Origin: Alphaproteobacteria bacterium
GTDB taxonomy: Bacteria; Pseudomonadota; Alphaproteobacteria; CACIAM-22H2
Length of the DNA stretch: 64,000 bases
Direction of reading: 5' to 3'
Assembly: GCA_016793165.1 (NCBI GenBank)
Contig: JAEULA010000006.1
Coordinates: forward strand, 1-64,000
The notes below the pieces were generated by a model that saw only the letters and a list, made by a program, of their open reading frames with translations, was not told where the DNA came from and ran no database searches. Shown here piece by piece: positions 1 to 10,137 of the stretch (the first letter of the stretch is position 1; every line of letters begins with the position of its first letter). The translations under genes were made by a program, and so were the position numbers.

Positions 1-1719
1 CTGCGGGCGACGTTCGGCATGGCGATCGCCGGCCTGAAGACCGCCTGCATCACCAAGGTCTTTCCGACGCGCAGCCACACGGTCGCGGCGCAGGGCGGCA
101 TCTCGGCCGCGCTGGGCAACATGGGCGAGGACGACTGGCGCTGGCACATGTACGACACCGTCAAGGGCTCCGACTGGCTCGGGGACCAGGACGCCATCGA
201 GTACATGTGCAAGGAGGCGATCCCGGCGATCATCGAGCTGGAGCACTACGGCGTGCCGTTCAGCCGCACGCCGGAGGGCAAGATCTACCAGCGCCCGTTC
301 GGCGGCATGACCACGGGCTACGGCAAGGGTGTCGCGCAGCGCACCTGCGCCGCCGCCGACCGCACCGGCCACGCGATCCTGCATACGCTCTACCAGCAGT
401 CGCTGCGCAACAACGCCGAGTTCTTCATCGAGTACTTCGCCCTCGACCTGCTGATGGACGACGACGGCGCGTGCCGCGGCGTGATGGCGTGGAACCTGCT
501 CGACGGCACGATCCACCGCTTCCGCGCGCACCAGGTGGTGCTGGCGACCGGCGGCTACGGCCGCGCCTATTTCAGCTGCACCTCGGCGCACACCTGCACG
601 GGCGACGGCAACGCGATGGTGCTGCGCGCCGGCCTGCCGCTGCAGGACATGGAGTTCGTGCAGTTCCATCCGACCGGCATCTACGGCGCGGGCTGCCTCA
701 TCACCGAGGGCTCGCGCGGCGAGGGGGGCTACCTCACAAACTCGAACGGCGAGCGCTTCATGGAGCGCTATGCGCCGTCGGCGAAGGACCTCGCCTCGCG
801 CGACGTCGTCTCGCGCTCGATGACGGTCGAGATCCGCGAGGGCCGCGGCGTCGGCCCCAACAAGGACCACATCCACCTGCATCTCGAGCATCTCGATCCG
901 AAGCTGCTGCACGAGCGCCTGCCGGGCATCTCGGAGACCGCGCGGATCTTCGCCGGCGTCGACGTCACCAAGGAGCCGATCCCGGTGCTGCCGACCGTGC
1001 ACTACAACATGGGCGGCATCCCGACGAACTATCACGGCGAGGTGGTCACCCGGCGCAACGGCTCGGTGCAGGCCGTTCCCGGCCTGATGGCGATCGGCGA
1101 GGCGGCCTGCGTGTCGGTGCACGGCGCCAACCGCCTCGGTTCGAACTCGCTGCTCGATCTCGTCGTGTTCGGCCGTGCCGCGGCCAAGCGCGCGGCGGCG
1201 ACCGTGCGCCCGGGCGAGCCGCACAAGCCGCTGCCGGCGAGCGCGGCCGAGCCCGCGCTGGCGCGCTTCGACCGCCTTCGCAATGCCAAGGGCGGGGCGC
1301 CGACCGCGCTGCTGCGCGGCGAGATGCAGCGCGTCATGCAGAACAACTGCGCGGTGTTCCGCACCGCCGAGGTCCTCGACGAGGGCTGCCAGAAGGTCGA
1401 CGAGATCTTCGCGCGCAACGACCAGATCGCCGTCTCCGACCGCTCGCTGGTGTGGAACTCCGATCTCGTCGAGACGCTCGAGTACGACAACCTCATCGCC
1501 CAGGCCGTCGTCACCCTGCACTCCGCGCAGAACCGGAAGGAGAGTCGCGGGGCGCATGCACGCGAGGACTTCCCGGACCGCGACGACGCGAACTGGATGA
1601 AGCACACGCTGGCGTGGCTCGATCCCAAGGGGAAGGTCGCCGTCGACTACCGCGACGTCGTCCTCACTTCGCTGACCAACGAAGTGCAGAGCTTCCCGCC
1701 CAAGGCGCGCGTCTATTGA
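1..1719 (+). CDS. sdhA: succinate dehydrogenase flavoprotein subunit (5' end outside window)
   Basis: This is the FAD-carrying catalytic subunit of complex II, which oxidises succinate to fumarate on the inner face of the membrane. The reading frame is open from base 1, and the first in-window ATG (19) is internal, so the dinucleotide-binding N-terminus of roughly 20-30 residues lies outside. The FAD-attachment region [17 protein letters not shown], the HPTGIYGAG loop and the C-terminal [19 protein letters not shown] block are all recognisable. The length seen (572 codons) fits the usual 590-600 residue family. sdhB follows after 24 bases in the same direction, the usual sdhCDAB order. Confidence 0.97.
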   Translation: MRATFGMAIAGLKTACITKVFPTRSHTVAAQGGISAALGNMGEDDWRWHMYDTVKGSDWLGDQDAIEYMCKEAIPAIIELEHYGVPFSRTPEGKIYQRPFGGMTTGYGKGVAQRTCAAADRTGHAILHTLYQQSLRNNAEFFIEYFALDLLMDDDGACRGVMAWNLLDGTIHRFRAHQVVLATGGYGRAYFSCTSAHTCTGDGNAMVLRAGLPLQDMEFVQFHPTGIYGAGCLITEGSRGEGGYLTNSNGERFMERYAPSAKDLASRDVVSRSMTVEIREGRGVGPNKDHIHLHLEHLDPKLLHERLPGISETARIFAGVDVTKEPIPVLPTVHYNMGGIPTNYHGEVVTRRNGSVQAVPGLMAIGEAACVSVHGANRLGSNSLLDLVVFGRAAAKRAAATVRPGEPHKPLPASAAEPALARFDRLRNAKGGAPTALLRGEMQRVMQNNCAVFRTAEVLDEGCQKVDEIFARNDQIAVSDRSLVWNSDLVETLEYDNLIAQAVVTLHSAQNRKESRGAHAREDFPDRDDANWMKHTLAWLDPKGKVAVDYRDVVLTSLTNEVQSFPPKARVY

Positions 1720-1743
1720 CCTGAGGATACGGAACCCCACGCC

Positions 1744-2520
1744 ATGGCCGAGTTCACGCTGCCGCAGAATTCCCAGGTCAAGCCGGGCAGGGAGCATCCC
1801 AAGCCCGCCGGCGCCAAGCGCACCAAGACCTTCAGGATCTATCGCTGGGATCCCGACACGGGCGAGAACCCCCGCGTCGACACCTACCATGTCGACATGG
1901 ACAACTGCGCGCCGATGGTCCTGGACGCGCTGATCAAGATCAAGAACGAGATCGATCCGACCCTGACGTTCCGGCGCTCGTGCCGCGAAGGCGTCTGCGG
2001 CTCCTGCGCGATGAACATCGCCGGGAGCAACACGCTGGCCTGCACCAAGGCGATCGACGAGTGCGGCGACGAGGTGAAGATCTACCCGCTGCCGCACATG
2101 CCGGTGGTGAAGGACCTCGTGCCCGACCTCACCGACGCCTACGCCCAGCTGCGCCTGGTCGAGCCCTGGCTCAAGAGCGACTCGATGCCGCCCGATCGCG
2201 AGCGGCTGCAGGCGCCGGAGGAGCGCGCCAAGCTCGACGGCCTTTGGGAATGCATCCTGTGCTTCTCGTGCACCACGTCGTGCCCGAGCTACTGGTGGAA
2301 CGGCGACCGCTATCTCGGGCCCGCGGTGCTGCTGCAGGCCTATCGCTGGATCGCCGACAGCCGCGACGAGGCGACGGGCGAGCGGCTCGACGCGCTCGAG
2401 GATCCGTTCCGCCTGTATCGCTGCCACACGATCATGAACTGCACGCAAACCTGTCCGAAGGGCCTCAACCCGGCGAAGGCCATCGGCGAGATCAAGAAGC
2501 TGATGGTCGCCCGGCGCTGA
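1744..2520 (+). CDS. sdhB: succinate dehydrogenase iron-sulfur subunit
   Basis: This 258-residue subunit passes electrons from the SdhA flavin to ubiquinone through three Fe-S clusters. The [2Fe-2S] ferredoxin domain shows [14 protein letters not shown] with a later Cys. The C-terminal domain shows [12 protein letters not shown] and [17 protein letters not shown], which carry the [4Fe-4S] and [3Fe-4S] clusters. The ATG at 1744 follows sdhA closely and gives the normal family length. It belongs to the sdh operon. A racemase-like gene starts 10 bases downstream and may be read through from it. Confidence 0.97.
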   Translation: MAEFTLPQNSQVKPGREHPKPAGAKRTKTFRIYRWDPDTGENPRVDTYHVDMDNCAPMVLDALIKIKNEIDPTLTFRRSCREGVCGSCAMNIAGSNTLACTKAIDECGDEVKIYPLPHMPVVKDLVPDLTDAYAQLRLVEPWLKSDSMPPDRERLQAPEERAKLDGLWECILCFSCTTSCPSYWWNGDRYLGPAVLLQAYRWIADSRDEATGERLDALEDPFRLYRCHTIMNCTQTCPKGLNPAKAIGEIKKLMVARR

Positions 2521-2530
2521 GGCGGCCGCC

Positions 2531-3208
2531 GTGGCATCGCCCAGGGTCTTCCTGATCCACGCGCTGCGCGAGTCGATCGGGCCGGCCAATGCCGCGATGC
2601 TCGCCGGCTGGCCGGGCGCGCGCGTGGCCAACCTGCTCGACGATTCGCTGTCCGCCGACCTCGCCGCCAACCGCGGCATGCTCGACGACGCGATGGTCGG
2701 GCGGTTCATGGACCTTGCGGACTACGCCCGCCGCAACGGTGCCGACGGCATCCTCTTCACCTGTTCGGCCTTCGGCGCCGCGATCGACGCGGTCAAGGCG
2801 ACGTTGCCGATCCCGGTGCTGAAGCCGAACGAGGCCGCGCTCGAGCTGGCGCTCGACCAGGGCGCGCGCATCGCGCTGCTTGCGACCTTCCAGGCGACGA
2901 TCCCGTCCATGACGCACGAGCTCGAGACCATGGCCCGGGCGCGCGGCATCGTCCCGACGATCATGACCCGCGTCGTCGACGGCGCACTGACGGCGCTGCA
3001 GGGCGGCGACGCGGCGGGTCACGACGCGCGCATCGTCGCGGCCGCCGCGGACTACGCCAAGGTCGATGCCCTCGTGCTCGCGCAGTTCTCGATGGCCCGG
3101 GCGGCCGCGGGAATTCCCGCCGGGCGTCGCCGCGTGATCACGACGCCGGACAGCGCGGTCGCGAAGCTGCGCGGCCTCGTCCAGGGGCGCCCGGCCGGGG
3201 CCACTTAA
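2531..3208 (+). CDS. Asp/Glu/hydantoin racemase-superfamily protein
   Basis: A 225-residue protein of the cofactor-independent Asp/Glu racemase fold. The pattern resembles this family: ILFTCSAFGAAIDA carries the first candidate catalytic Cys, and the loop IPVLKPNEAALELAL is characteristic. A second catalytic Cys is not obvious: the equivalent region near the C-terminus reads LAQFSMARAA, so classical two-Cys racemisation is doubtful. The start is GTG, 10 bases after sdhB, so it is probably translated from sdh read-through. A stem-loop follows at 3216-3234. The substrate is unknown; related proteins act on hydantoins, maleate or arylmalonates. Confidence 0.7.
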   Translation: MASPRVFLIHALRESIGPANAAMLAGWPGARVANLLDDSLSADLAANRGMLDDAMVGRFMDLADYARRNGADGILFTCSAFGAAIDAVKATLPIPVLKPNEAALELALDQGARIALLATFQATIPSMTHELETMARARGIVPTIMTRVVDGALTALQGGDAAGHDARIVAAAADYAKVDALVLAQFSMARAAAGIPAGRRRVITTPDSAVAKLRGLVQGRPAGAT

Positions 3209-3215
3209 GGCGTGC

Positions 3216-3234
3216 AAGGCCCATTTCGGGCCTT
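3216..3234 (+). terminator. stem-loop after racemase-like gene
   Basis: Seven-base perfect stem AAGGCCC / GGGCCTT with a five-base loop, starting eight bases after the stop at 3208. It is followed by TATACT rather than a T-run, so it is a weak intrinsic terminator at best. The TATACT (3234-3239) could double as a -10 element for the GntR-like gene at 3265, though no good -35 lies upstream. Confidence 0.4.
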
Positions 3235-3264
3235 ATACTCGGCGACATCCGGCATCGGCTCGCG

Positions 3265-3948
3265 ATGGCCATGGCCGGAGTCAGGAGGAACGTGCCGAAC
3301 GCGGCGAGTTCCGGTCTCCAGGCGCAGGCCTACTCGGTGCTCCTGGACGTCGTCAGCGACGGCACGCTCAAGGCCGGGCGGGCGCTGGACGTCGATCTTC
3401 TCGCCGATCGCACCGGCCTTCCCAGTTCGATCATCGACGCCGCCCTCGAGCGGCTTGCATCCCATGGCTTCGTCGAGCGTGCCGCCGGCCAGCGCTACGT
3501 CGTCGCGGCTTGCACTCGCGACGAGGCGCGCCGCGTGCTCGTGCGCCAGGGCGACATCGACGCCGCCGCGTTCGAGGATCCGGTGGTCCCCCTCGGGAAT
3601 GATCGGCGGGTGATCGGCCTCGCGATCGTCGCGCAGGGCCGCGAGGCGCTCTCGGTGGGATCGCTGCCGCGGCTCGCCGAAGCCGACCTGGCGTTCCACC
3701 GGATGCTTGCCGATGTCGCCGCCGGCCCCGATGCGGATCGCGACGATGTGGAGCATTGGACCCGGCTCCGGCGCGTGGCCAGCGAATGGTGGGCGCACGC
3801 GAGCGCAACGCAGGCCGCGCGCGCCTGGGAGGAGCATGCCGCGATCCTCGAGGCCCTGTCGCGGGGCGCCACGGGCGACGGCGCCCAGCTCGTGCGGCGC
3901 CACGTGGTGTCATCGATCGAGGCGGTCTCGAGGTTCGACGCGACCTGA
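3265..3948 (+). CDS. GntR-like transcriptional regulator (divergent ligand domain)
   Basis: A 227-residue protein with an N-terminal winged helix of GntR type (about residues 18-80; LADRTGLPSSIIDAALERL is the recognition region and GFVERAAGQRYVV the wing). A helical C-terminal domain follows that is like a degenerate FCD domain. The FCD hallmark metal His/Asp residues are not all evident, although LAEADLAFHRMLADVA matches the typical D-x-x-FH helix. The start ATG at 3265 is followed six bases later by a second ATG, so the exact start is uncertain. It sits between the racemase-like gene and the EctD-like oxygenase, both plausible targets. Confidence 0.65.
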   Translation: MAMAGVRRNVPNAASSGLQAQAYSVLLDVVSDGTLKAGRALDVDLLADRTGLPSSIIDAALERLASHGFVERAAGQRYVVAACTRDEARRVLVRQGDIDAAAFEDPVVPLGNDRRVIGLAIVAQGREALSVGSLPRLAEADLAFHRMLADVAAGPDADRDDVEHWTRLRRVASEWWAHASATQAARAWEEHAAILEALSRGATGDGAQLVRRHVVSSIEAVSRFDAT

Positions 3949-4011
3949 CGTCGCCGATCGCGCCGGCTCCGGGGACGGCCCGGCTCGGCGTGGCGCCTCC
4001 GACGAAGGTCC

Positions 4012-4039
4012 TTGACCCGAGCGGTCCCGGCCGCATGCT
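4012..4039 (+). promoter_or_regulatory. possible sigma70 promoter for the EctD-like gene
   Basis: TTGACC (4012-4017) followed after 16 bases by CATGCT (4034-4039), about 45 bases before the ATG at 4083. The -35 matches five of six consensus bases and the -10 only three, so this is a tentative call. Confidence 0.3.
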
Positions 4040-4082
4040 GGACGGCAACCGACCACGCGCCGAGACGCCGCCGGAGAGACCG

Positions 4083-4883
4083 ATGAAGCTGACCAGGGAC
4101 CAGATTTCCGAGTTCGACGAGCGGGGATACCTGCTGCTGCCCTCCGTGTTTTCGCCCGAGGAGATGGCGATCCTCAATCGCGAGGTGCCGGCCCTGCTGT
4201 CGGCCGATCGTCCCGAGGTCGTCCGCGAGAAGGACGGCAAGACGCCGCGCACAGCATTCCATGTCCAGACCTGGAACGACGTCTATGCGCGGCTCGCGCG
4301 GCATCCGCGCCTCGTCGAGCCCGGCATGCAGCTGCTCGGTTCGGAGCGGCTGTACATGCACCAGTTCAAGGTCAACGCGAAGGCGGCATTCGATGGCGCC
4401 GTCTGGCAATGGCACCAGGACTACGCGACCTGGCATGCGGACGACGACATGCCCGAGTGCAAGGCGATGAACATCGCGCTGTTCCTCGCCGAGGCGAACG
4501 AGTTCAACGGTCCGCTGATGTTCATCCCGGGGAGCCACAAGGGCGGGCGGCTCAAGGCCGGTCACGACGTGACGACGACGAGCTATCCGCTGTGGACCTG
4601 CGACAACGAAACGATCACCCGCCTCGTCGAGGCCGGCGGGATCGTCGCGCCCAAGGGCCCGCCCGGGTCCGTGCTGATGTTCCACGGCTGCCTCGTCCAC
4701 GCCTCGGGCTCGAACCTGACGCCGTGGTCGCGGTGGATCGTCTACCTCTCGCTCAACCGCTGCGACAATGCGATCCGGCGCTTCCAGCGGCCGGCCTGGA
4801 TCGCAGCCCGGGACTTCGCGCCCATCGAGATGCTTCCCGACGACTGCCTGACGTCGGGAGCCCGGTCCCAGGCGGCGGAATAG
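4083..4883 (+). CDS. EctD-like 2-oxoglutarate/Fe(II) dioxygenase (PhyH family)
   Basis: A 266-residue non-heme iron oxygenase predicted to hydroxylate a small molecule using 2-oxoglutarate and O2. The facial triad is visible: H111 and D113 in WHQD, H206 in VHASGSNLTP, and R217 for 2-oxoglutarate. The stretches YMHQFKVNAKAAFDG and FNGPLMFIPGSHK match ectoine hydroxylase (EctD) closely as I remember that family. The protein is about 30 residues shorter, and no ectABC genes are present here, so ectoine need not be the substrate. The ATG at 4083 gives a complete double-stranded-beta-helix protein. The gene converges on msrA with an eight-base gap. Confidence 0.8.
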   Translation: MKLTRDQISEFDERGYLLLPSVFSPEEMAILNREVPALLSADRPEVVREKDGKTPRTAFHVQTWNDVYARLARHPRLVEPGMQLLGSERLYMHQFKVNAKAAFDGAVWQWHQDYATWHADDDMPECKAMNIALFLAEANEFNGPLMFIPGSHKGGRLKAGHDVTTTSYPLWTCDNETITRLVEAGGIVAPKGPPGSVLMFHGCLVHASGSNLTPWSRWIVYLSLNRCDNAIRRFQRPAWIAARDFAPIEMLPDDCLTSGARSQAAE

Positions 4884-4892
4884 AGTTGCGGT

Positions 4893-5555
4893 TCAGCCGG
4901 AAGCTGCGGCGGCGAGGCCGATCGGGCAGCTCACGCCGGTGCCGCCGAGCCCGCAATAGCCGTTCGGGTTCTTCGCCAGATACTGCTGGTGATAGTCCTC
5001 GGCGTAATAGAACGGTCCGGCGGGCAGGATCTCGGTCGTGATCGGGTCGAATCCCCGGGCCGCGAGTGCCGTCTGGTAGGCGGCCTTCGAGGCGACGGCC
5101 GCGGCTTGCTGCGCGGCGTCGAAGGTGTAGATGCCCGAGCGGTATTGGGTGCCGACATCGTTCCCCTGTCGCATGCCCTGTGTCGGGTCGTGGCTCTCCC
5201 AGAACAACTTGAGCATCGCCTCGTAGCTCGTCCGGGCCGGATCGTAGACGACGAGGACGACCTCGTTGTGGCCGGTCCGGCCCGAGCACACTTCTTCGTA
5301 AGTCGGGTTGGGCGTGAGGCCACCGGCATAGCCGACCGCGGTCGTATGGACCCCGGCAGCCTGCCAGAACTTCCGTTCGGCGCCCCAAAAGCAGCCGAGC
5401 CCGAACACCGCCCGGGCCATGCCGGCCGGGAAGGGCGGGGCGAGGCGGGTGCCCAGCACCACGTGCGTCCCCGCTATCGGCATGGCTGTGCTGCGGCCGG
5501 GAAGGGCGTTCTCGGGGGTGGGGAGCTCTAGTTTTCGGCTCGCAGCGAACCACAT
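4893..5555 (-). CDS. msrA: peptide methionine sulfoxide reductase A
   Basis: Reduces the S-epimer of methionine sulfoxide in proteins and free methionine. The catalytic GCFWG motif carries C55, and the C-terminal tail [13 protein letters not shown] holds the resolving cysteines used for thioredoxin recycling. At 220 residues it includes the N-terminal [15 protein letters not shown] extension seen in the E. coli-type long form, which supports the start at 5555. It is convergent with the EctD-like gene and divergent from the Lys/Ala-rich protein gene. Confidence 0.95.
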   Translation of the reverse strand: MWFAASRKLELPTPENALPGRSTAMPIAGTHVVLGTRLAPPFPAGMARAVFGLGCFWGAERKFWQAAGVHTTAVGYAGGLTPNPTYEEVCSGRTGHNEVVLVVYDPARTSYEAMLKLFWESHDPTQGMRQGNDVGTQYRSGIYTFDAAQQAAAVASKAAYQTALAARGFDPITTEILPAGPFYYAEDYHQQYLAKNPNGYCGLGGTGVSCPIGLAAAASG

Positions 5556-5707
5556 CTGTCGCCTCCTGCAGTCGCAAAGGATAGCTCCGCCGAACGGGTT
5601 AGCCGCTTTGGCGGTGCCGTTTCATCTCACGTTCACGCCTAGTTGCGTGGCAAGATTACGTGAATGGGGCTGACGGGAAGCCCGACTTGGTTCATAAAGA
5701 ACCAGGG

Positions 5708-5716
5708 TTATCCACA
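5708..5716 (+). other. single perfect DnaA-box sequence
   Basis: TTATCCACA matches the DnaA-box consensus exactly. It lies just upstream of the Lys/Ala-rich protein gene, next to the short inverted repeat GGTTC-ATAAA-GAACC (5689-5703). I see no second box or AT-rich unwinding element nearby, so it is not evidence for an origin. It could be a DnaA-regulated promoter site or chance. Confidence 0.3.
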
Positions 5717-5736
5717 GGGTGAACGGACCTTTCATC

Positions 5737-6510
5737 ATGGCAGCTGCAAAGCGCGCGTCTTCCGCGAAGCCCAAGAAGCCAGCCAAGGCCCCAGCGGGCA
5801 AGGCCGTGAAGCCGGCCGCGAAACCGGCCAAGCCATCTTCAACAACAAAAACAAAGGTAAAGCCGGCTATGGCGGTAGCGAAATCCAAGTCCCACCCGGC
5901 GCCCGCGCCGGCGAAGCCGGCCGCGAAGGCGGTGGCGAAGCCGACGGCGAAGGCACCGGCGCCGGCACCCGTCGCGACAAAGGCCGTGGCCGCGGCCAAG
6001 CCCGCCGTCGCCGCCAAGCCGGCGCCGGCGGTTACCAAGGCGGTTCCGCCGCGGCCGGCCGCGCCGCCGCGCCCCGCGGGGATGCGCGCGCCCGGCTCGT
6101 TCGAGACCAAGGTCCTGACCGCCTTGAAGCGCCACGGCGGCGCCGCGGTGTCGTTCGGCGCTTCGCCCGACCACATCAAGGCGGCGTTCAAGCGCTGCCT
6201 GGCCGAGGGCTGGACGACGGGCACGATCGACAGCGCCAGCATCACGCCGCTGGGCGAGAAGGTGCTGGAAAAGCTCAACCCCGAGATCCGCGCCTTTCCG
6301 GCGCCGACGCTGCGCAACCGCCTCAATGATGCGCTCTTCCGGAACCAGGGCAATCGACCGCCCGCCGCTGCCGCGGCCGTGGCCGCGCCTGCCGCCGCGG
6401 AGGAAGAGACGGCGGAGGACGAGGACGAGGACGATACCGTCCCCGCGCCCGAGGAAGAGGACGAGGTCGAGGTCGAAGGCGTCGCCGCCGACGTCGAGAA
6501 GGCCGCCTGA
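5737..6510 (+). CDS. Lys/Ala/Pro-rich protein with central globular segment and acidic tail
   Basis: I do not recognise a named family. The 257-residue product has three parts: residues 1-118 are a histone H1-like Lys/Ala/Pro-rich tail, about 119-210 form a compact segment (TKVLTALKRHGG to LRNRLNDALFR), and 211-257 are strongly acidic (EEETAEDEDEDDTVP). The start could also be the GTG at 5719. I prefer the ATG at 5737 because MAAAKRASSAKPKK is the natural beginning of the basic tail. It stands alone between msrA (divergent) and zapE. A nucleic-acid-binding role is plausible from composition only. Confidence 0.7.
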   Translation: MAAAKRASSAKPKKPAKAPAGKAVKPAAKPAKPSSTTKTKVKPAMAVAKSKSHPAPAPAKPAAKAVAKPTAKAPAPAPVATKAVAAAKPAVAAKPAPAVTKAVPPRPAAPPRPAGMRAPGSFETKVLTALKRHGGAAVSFGASPDHIKAAFKRCLAEGWTTGTIDSASITPLGEKVLEKLNPEIRAFPAPTLRNRLNDALFRNQGNRPPAAAAAVAAPAAAEEETAEDEDEDDTVPAPEEEDEVEVEGVAADVEKAA

Positions 6511-6589
6511 TTTGCGGGCCCGGCTTGCCGGGCCCGACTGACCTCGCTGGCCGAGCGTTGCGCTCACGCTTGATCGAAGTCGCGCGGGA

Positions 6590-7795
6590 ATGACGCATTC
6601 CTCGGGCCCCGGCCCGACGATCCCCGGCCCCTCGCACCCGACCGACGATGCGGACGTCGCCGGGAACGGCAGCGACTCCCGGTCCGATTCCGGCTCGCCG
6701 CTGGCGGTCTATCGAGCGCGCGTCGCCGCCGGCAGCCTTGCTCCCGATCCGGCGCAGGAACTCGCCGCGGAGAAGCTCGAGAGCCTCGCGCGCGCGCTGC
6801 ATCACTACCGGCCAGGCGAATCGGGCGGCTGGCGTGCGCGCCTCGGGCTCGCGCGGCGGCCCGAGCCGCCGCCTCAAGGGCTTTATCTCTGCGGCAGCGT
6901 CGGTCGCGGCAAGTCGATGCTGATGGACGTCTTCTTCGCGGCCGCGGCGCCCGAGAAGAAGCGGCGCACGCATTTCCATGCCTTCATGCTCGATGTCCAC
7001 GAGCGGCTGCATCGGCGGCGCCAGCGCAAGGCCGAGCAGGATCCCATCGCGCCGCTCGCGCGCGAGCTGGCCGAGGAAGCCTGGCTCCTCTGCTTCGACG
7101 AGTTTCAGGTCACCAACATCGCCGACGCGATGATTCTCGGACGACTCTTCGCCGGGCTCTTCGAGGCAGGGGTCGTGGTGGTGGCGACGAGCAACACGGC
7201 GCCGGACGATCTCTATGCGGGCGGGCTGCAGCGCGACCGGTTCCTGCCGGCGATCGCCCTGCTCAAGGACAAGCTCGACCTGCTCGAGCTCGATGGTCGC
7301 ACCGACTATCGGCGCGACCGGATCAAGGGGATGGCCGTCTATCACTGCCCGCTCGGGGCCGCGGCGACCGCCGCCCTTGATGCGGCCTTCTCATCCCTTA
7401 CCGACGGGGTCGCGGCGGGCCCGGTCGAGCTTCCGGTCCAGGGCCGCATCCTGACCGTTCCGCGCGCGGCGCTTGGCGTCGCCCGCGCCCGGTTCTTCGA
7501 TCTCTGCGTCCGGCCGCTCGGAGCCGCCGACTTCCTGGCCGTCGCCAAGGCGTTCCATACGCTCGTCCTCGACGACATTCCCGTCCTGTCGGCGGAAAAG
7601 CGCAACGAGGCCCGCCGCTTCATTACCCTCGTCGATGCCTTGTACGAGCATCGCACCAAGCTGGTTTGTGCCGCCGCGGCGCCGCCGGACGCCCTGCACG
7701 AGGCGGGCGACCATGCCGCCGAGTTCCGCCGCACCGCCTCGCGCCTCCACGAGATGCAGAGCGCCAGTTTCCTCGCGGAACCACATCTGGACTGA
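6590..7795 (+). CDS. zapE: AFG1/ZapE-family cell division ATPase
   Basis: A 401-residue P-loop ATPase of the AFG1 family; the bacterial member ZapE associates with the FtsZ ring. Walker A is GSVGRGKS and Walker B is LLCFDEF. The family block FQVTNIADAMILGRLF and the sensor VVVVATSNTAPDDLY are present, as is the C-terminal RFFDLCVRPLGAADFLAVA region. The first 45 residues are Ser/Pro/Gly-rich and probably disordered, so a later start is possible. zapE directly upstream of mdh is a conserved alphaproteobacterial arrangement. Confidence 0.92.
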   Translation: MTHSSGPGPTIPGPSHPTDDADVAGNGSDSRSDSGSPLAVYRARVAAGSLAPDPAQELAAEKLESLARALHHYRPGESGGWRARLGLARRPEPPPQGLYLCGSVGRGKSMLMDVFFAAAAPEKKRRTHFHAFMLDVHERLHRRRQRKAEQDPIAPLARELAEEAWLLCFDEFQVTNIADAMILGRLFAGLFEAGVVVVATSNTAPDDLYAGGLQRDRFLPAIALLKDKLDLLELDGRTDYRRDRIKGMAVYHCPLGAAATAALDAAFSSLTDGVAAGPVELPVQGRILTVPRAALGVARARFFDLCVRPLGAADFLAVAKAFHTLVLDDIPVLSAEKRNEARRFITLVDALYEHRTKLVCAAAAPPDALHEAGDHAAEFRRTASRLHEMQSASFLAEPHLD

Positions 7796-7798
7796 CGC

Positions 7799-7830
7799 GC
7801 GACCGCAACACTTCGTCAAGTGTTGGTCGC
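7799..7830 (+). terminator. strong stem-loop between zapE and mdh
   Basis: Nested arms GCGAC...GTCGC and CAACACTT-CGTC-AAGTGTTG form a 13-bp stem with a two-base bulge, beginning four bases after the zapE stop. No T-run follows, so it may be a Rho-assisted terminator, an RNA-stabilising hairpin or a processing site ahead of the mdh-suc transcript. Confidence 0.55.
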
Positions 7831-7849
7831 ATGACTACTTCTGGATCTC

Positions 7850-8923
<1,074 letters not shown>

Positions 8924-8938
8924 GGCGAGGTCCCTGCG

Positions 8939-10135
8939 ATGAATATCCACGAGTACCAGGCCAAGCAGCTGCTGGCGAAGTACGGCGTCGCGGTGCCCAA
9001 GGGCGCCGTCGCCTACACGGTCGACGAGGCGGAGAAGGCGGCGCAGGCGCTGCCCGGCCCCGTCTGGGTGGTCAAGTCCCAGATCCACGCCGGCGGCCGC
9101 GGCGCCGGCCGCTTCGCCGGCGACCCCAACGGCAAGGGCGGCGTGCGCGTCGTCAAGTCGATCGCCGACGTGAAGGCGAACGCCGCTCAGATGCTCGGCA
9201 AGGTGCTCGTCACCAAGCAGACCGGGGCGAAGGGCAAGGAGGTCAAGCGCCTCTACATCGAGGATGGCTGCGACATCAAACGCGAGCTCTATCTCTCGAT
9301 CCTCGTCGACCGCGCGACCGGACGCGTCACCGTCATCGCCTCGACCGAGGGCGGAATGGAGATCGAGGAGGTCGCCGCCAAGCATCCGGAGAGGATCATC
9401 AAGGTCGCGATCGATCCGGTGACCGGGTTGCAGGGCCATCACGCGCGCAAGATCGCTTTCGGACTCGGCCTGGAAGGCAAGCAGGTCGGCTCGGCGACGA
9501 CGCTGCTGACCGCGCTGTACAAGGCTTTCGTCGACCTCGACGCCAGCCTTCTTGAGGTCAATCCGCTGGTCGTCACGGGCGCCGGCGACGTCATCGCGCT
9601 CGACGCCAAGATGAACTTCGACGACAACGCGCTGTTCCGGCACAAGAACGTCGCCGAGCTCCGCGACCTCGACGAAGAGGATCCGATGGAGGTCGAGGCC
9701 GGCAAGCACGAGCTCAACTACGTCAAGCTCGACGGCAACATCGGATGCATGGTCAACGGCGCCGGCCTCGCCATGGCGACGATGGACATCATCAAGCTCT
9801 ACGGCGGCGAGCCGGCGAACTTCCTCGATGTCGGCGGCGGCGCGACCAAGGAGCGCGTGACCGCGGCGTTCAAGCTGATCCTGTCGGACCCGAACGTCGA
9901 AGGCATCCTCGTGAACATCTTCGGCGGCATCATGCGCTGCGACGTCATCGCCGAAGGCGTGGTGGCGGCCGCGCGCGAGGTGGCGCTCAACGTGCCGCTG
10001 GTCGTGCGCCTCGAGGGCACGAATGTCGAGCTCGGGAAGAAGATCATGAAGCAGTCGGGCCTGCCGATCCTGTCGGCGGACAACCTCGCCGACGCCGCGG
10101 AGAAGATCGTCAAGGCCGTGAAGGAGGCCGCATAA
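8939..10135 (+). CDS. sucC: succinyl-CoA synthetase beta subunit
   Basis: The beta subunit of ADP/GDP-forming succinate-CoA ligase binds the nucleotide through an N-terminal ATP-grasp domain ([17 protein letters not shown] start, [12 protein letters not shown] loop) and contributes to the CoA-ligase fold at the C-terminus ([16 protein letters not shown]). Its 398 residues are the normal length. It is spaced two bases from sucD, as expected for subunits made in equal amounts. Confidence 0.97.
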   Translation: MNIHEYQAKQLLAKYGVAVPKGAVAYTVDEAEKAAQALPGPVWVVKSQIHAGGRGAGRFAGDPNGKGGVRVVKSIADVKANAAQMLGKVLVTKQTGAKGKEVKRLYIEDGCDIKRELYLSILVDRATGRVTVIASTEGGMEIEEVAAKHPERIIKVAIDPVTGLQGHHARKIAFGLGLEGKQVGSATTLLTALYKAFVDLDASLLEVNPLVVTGAGDVIALDAKMNFDDNALFRHKNVAELRDLDEEDPMEVEAGKHELNYVKLDGNIGCMVNGAGLAMATMDIIKLYGGEPANFLDVGGGATKERVTAAFKLILSDPNVEGILVNIFGGIMRCDVIAEGVVAAAREVALNVPLVVRLEGTNVELGKKIMKQSGLPILSADNLADAAEKIVKAVKEAA

Positions 10136-10137
10136 CC

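Noticed and set aside
5556..5736. Possible replication origin around the DnaA box
   Set aside because: Only one box, no AT-rich unwinding region and no origin-linked genes such as dnaA, parAB or hemE.
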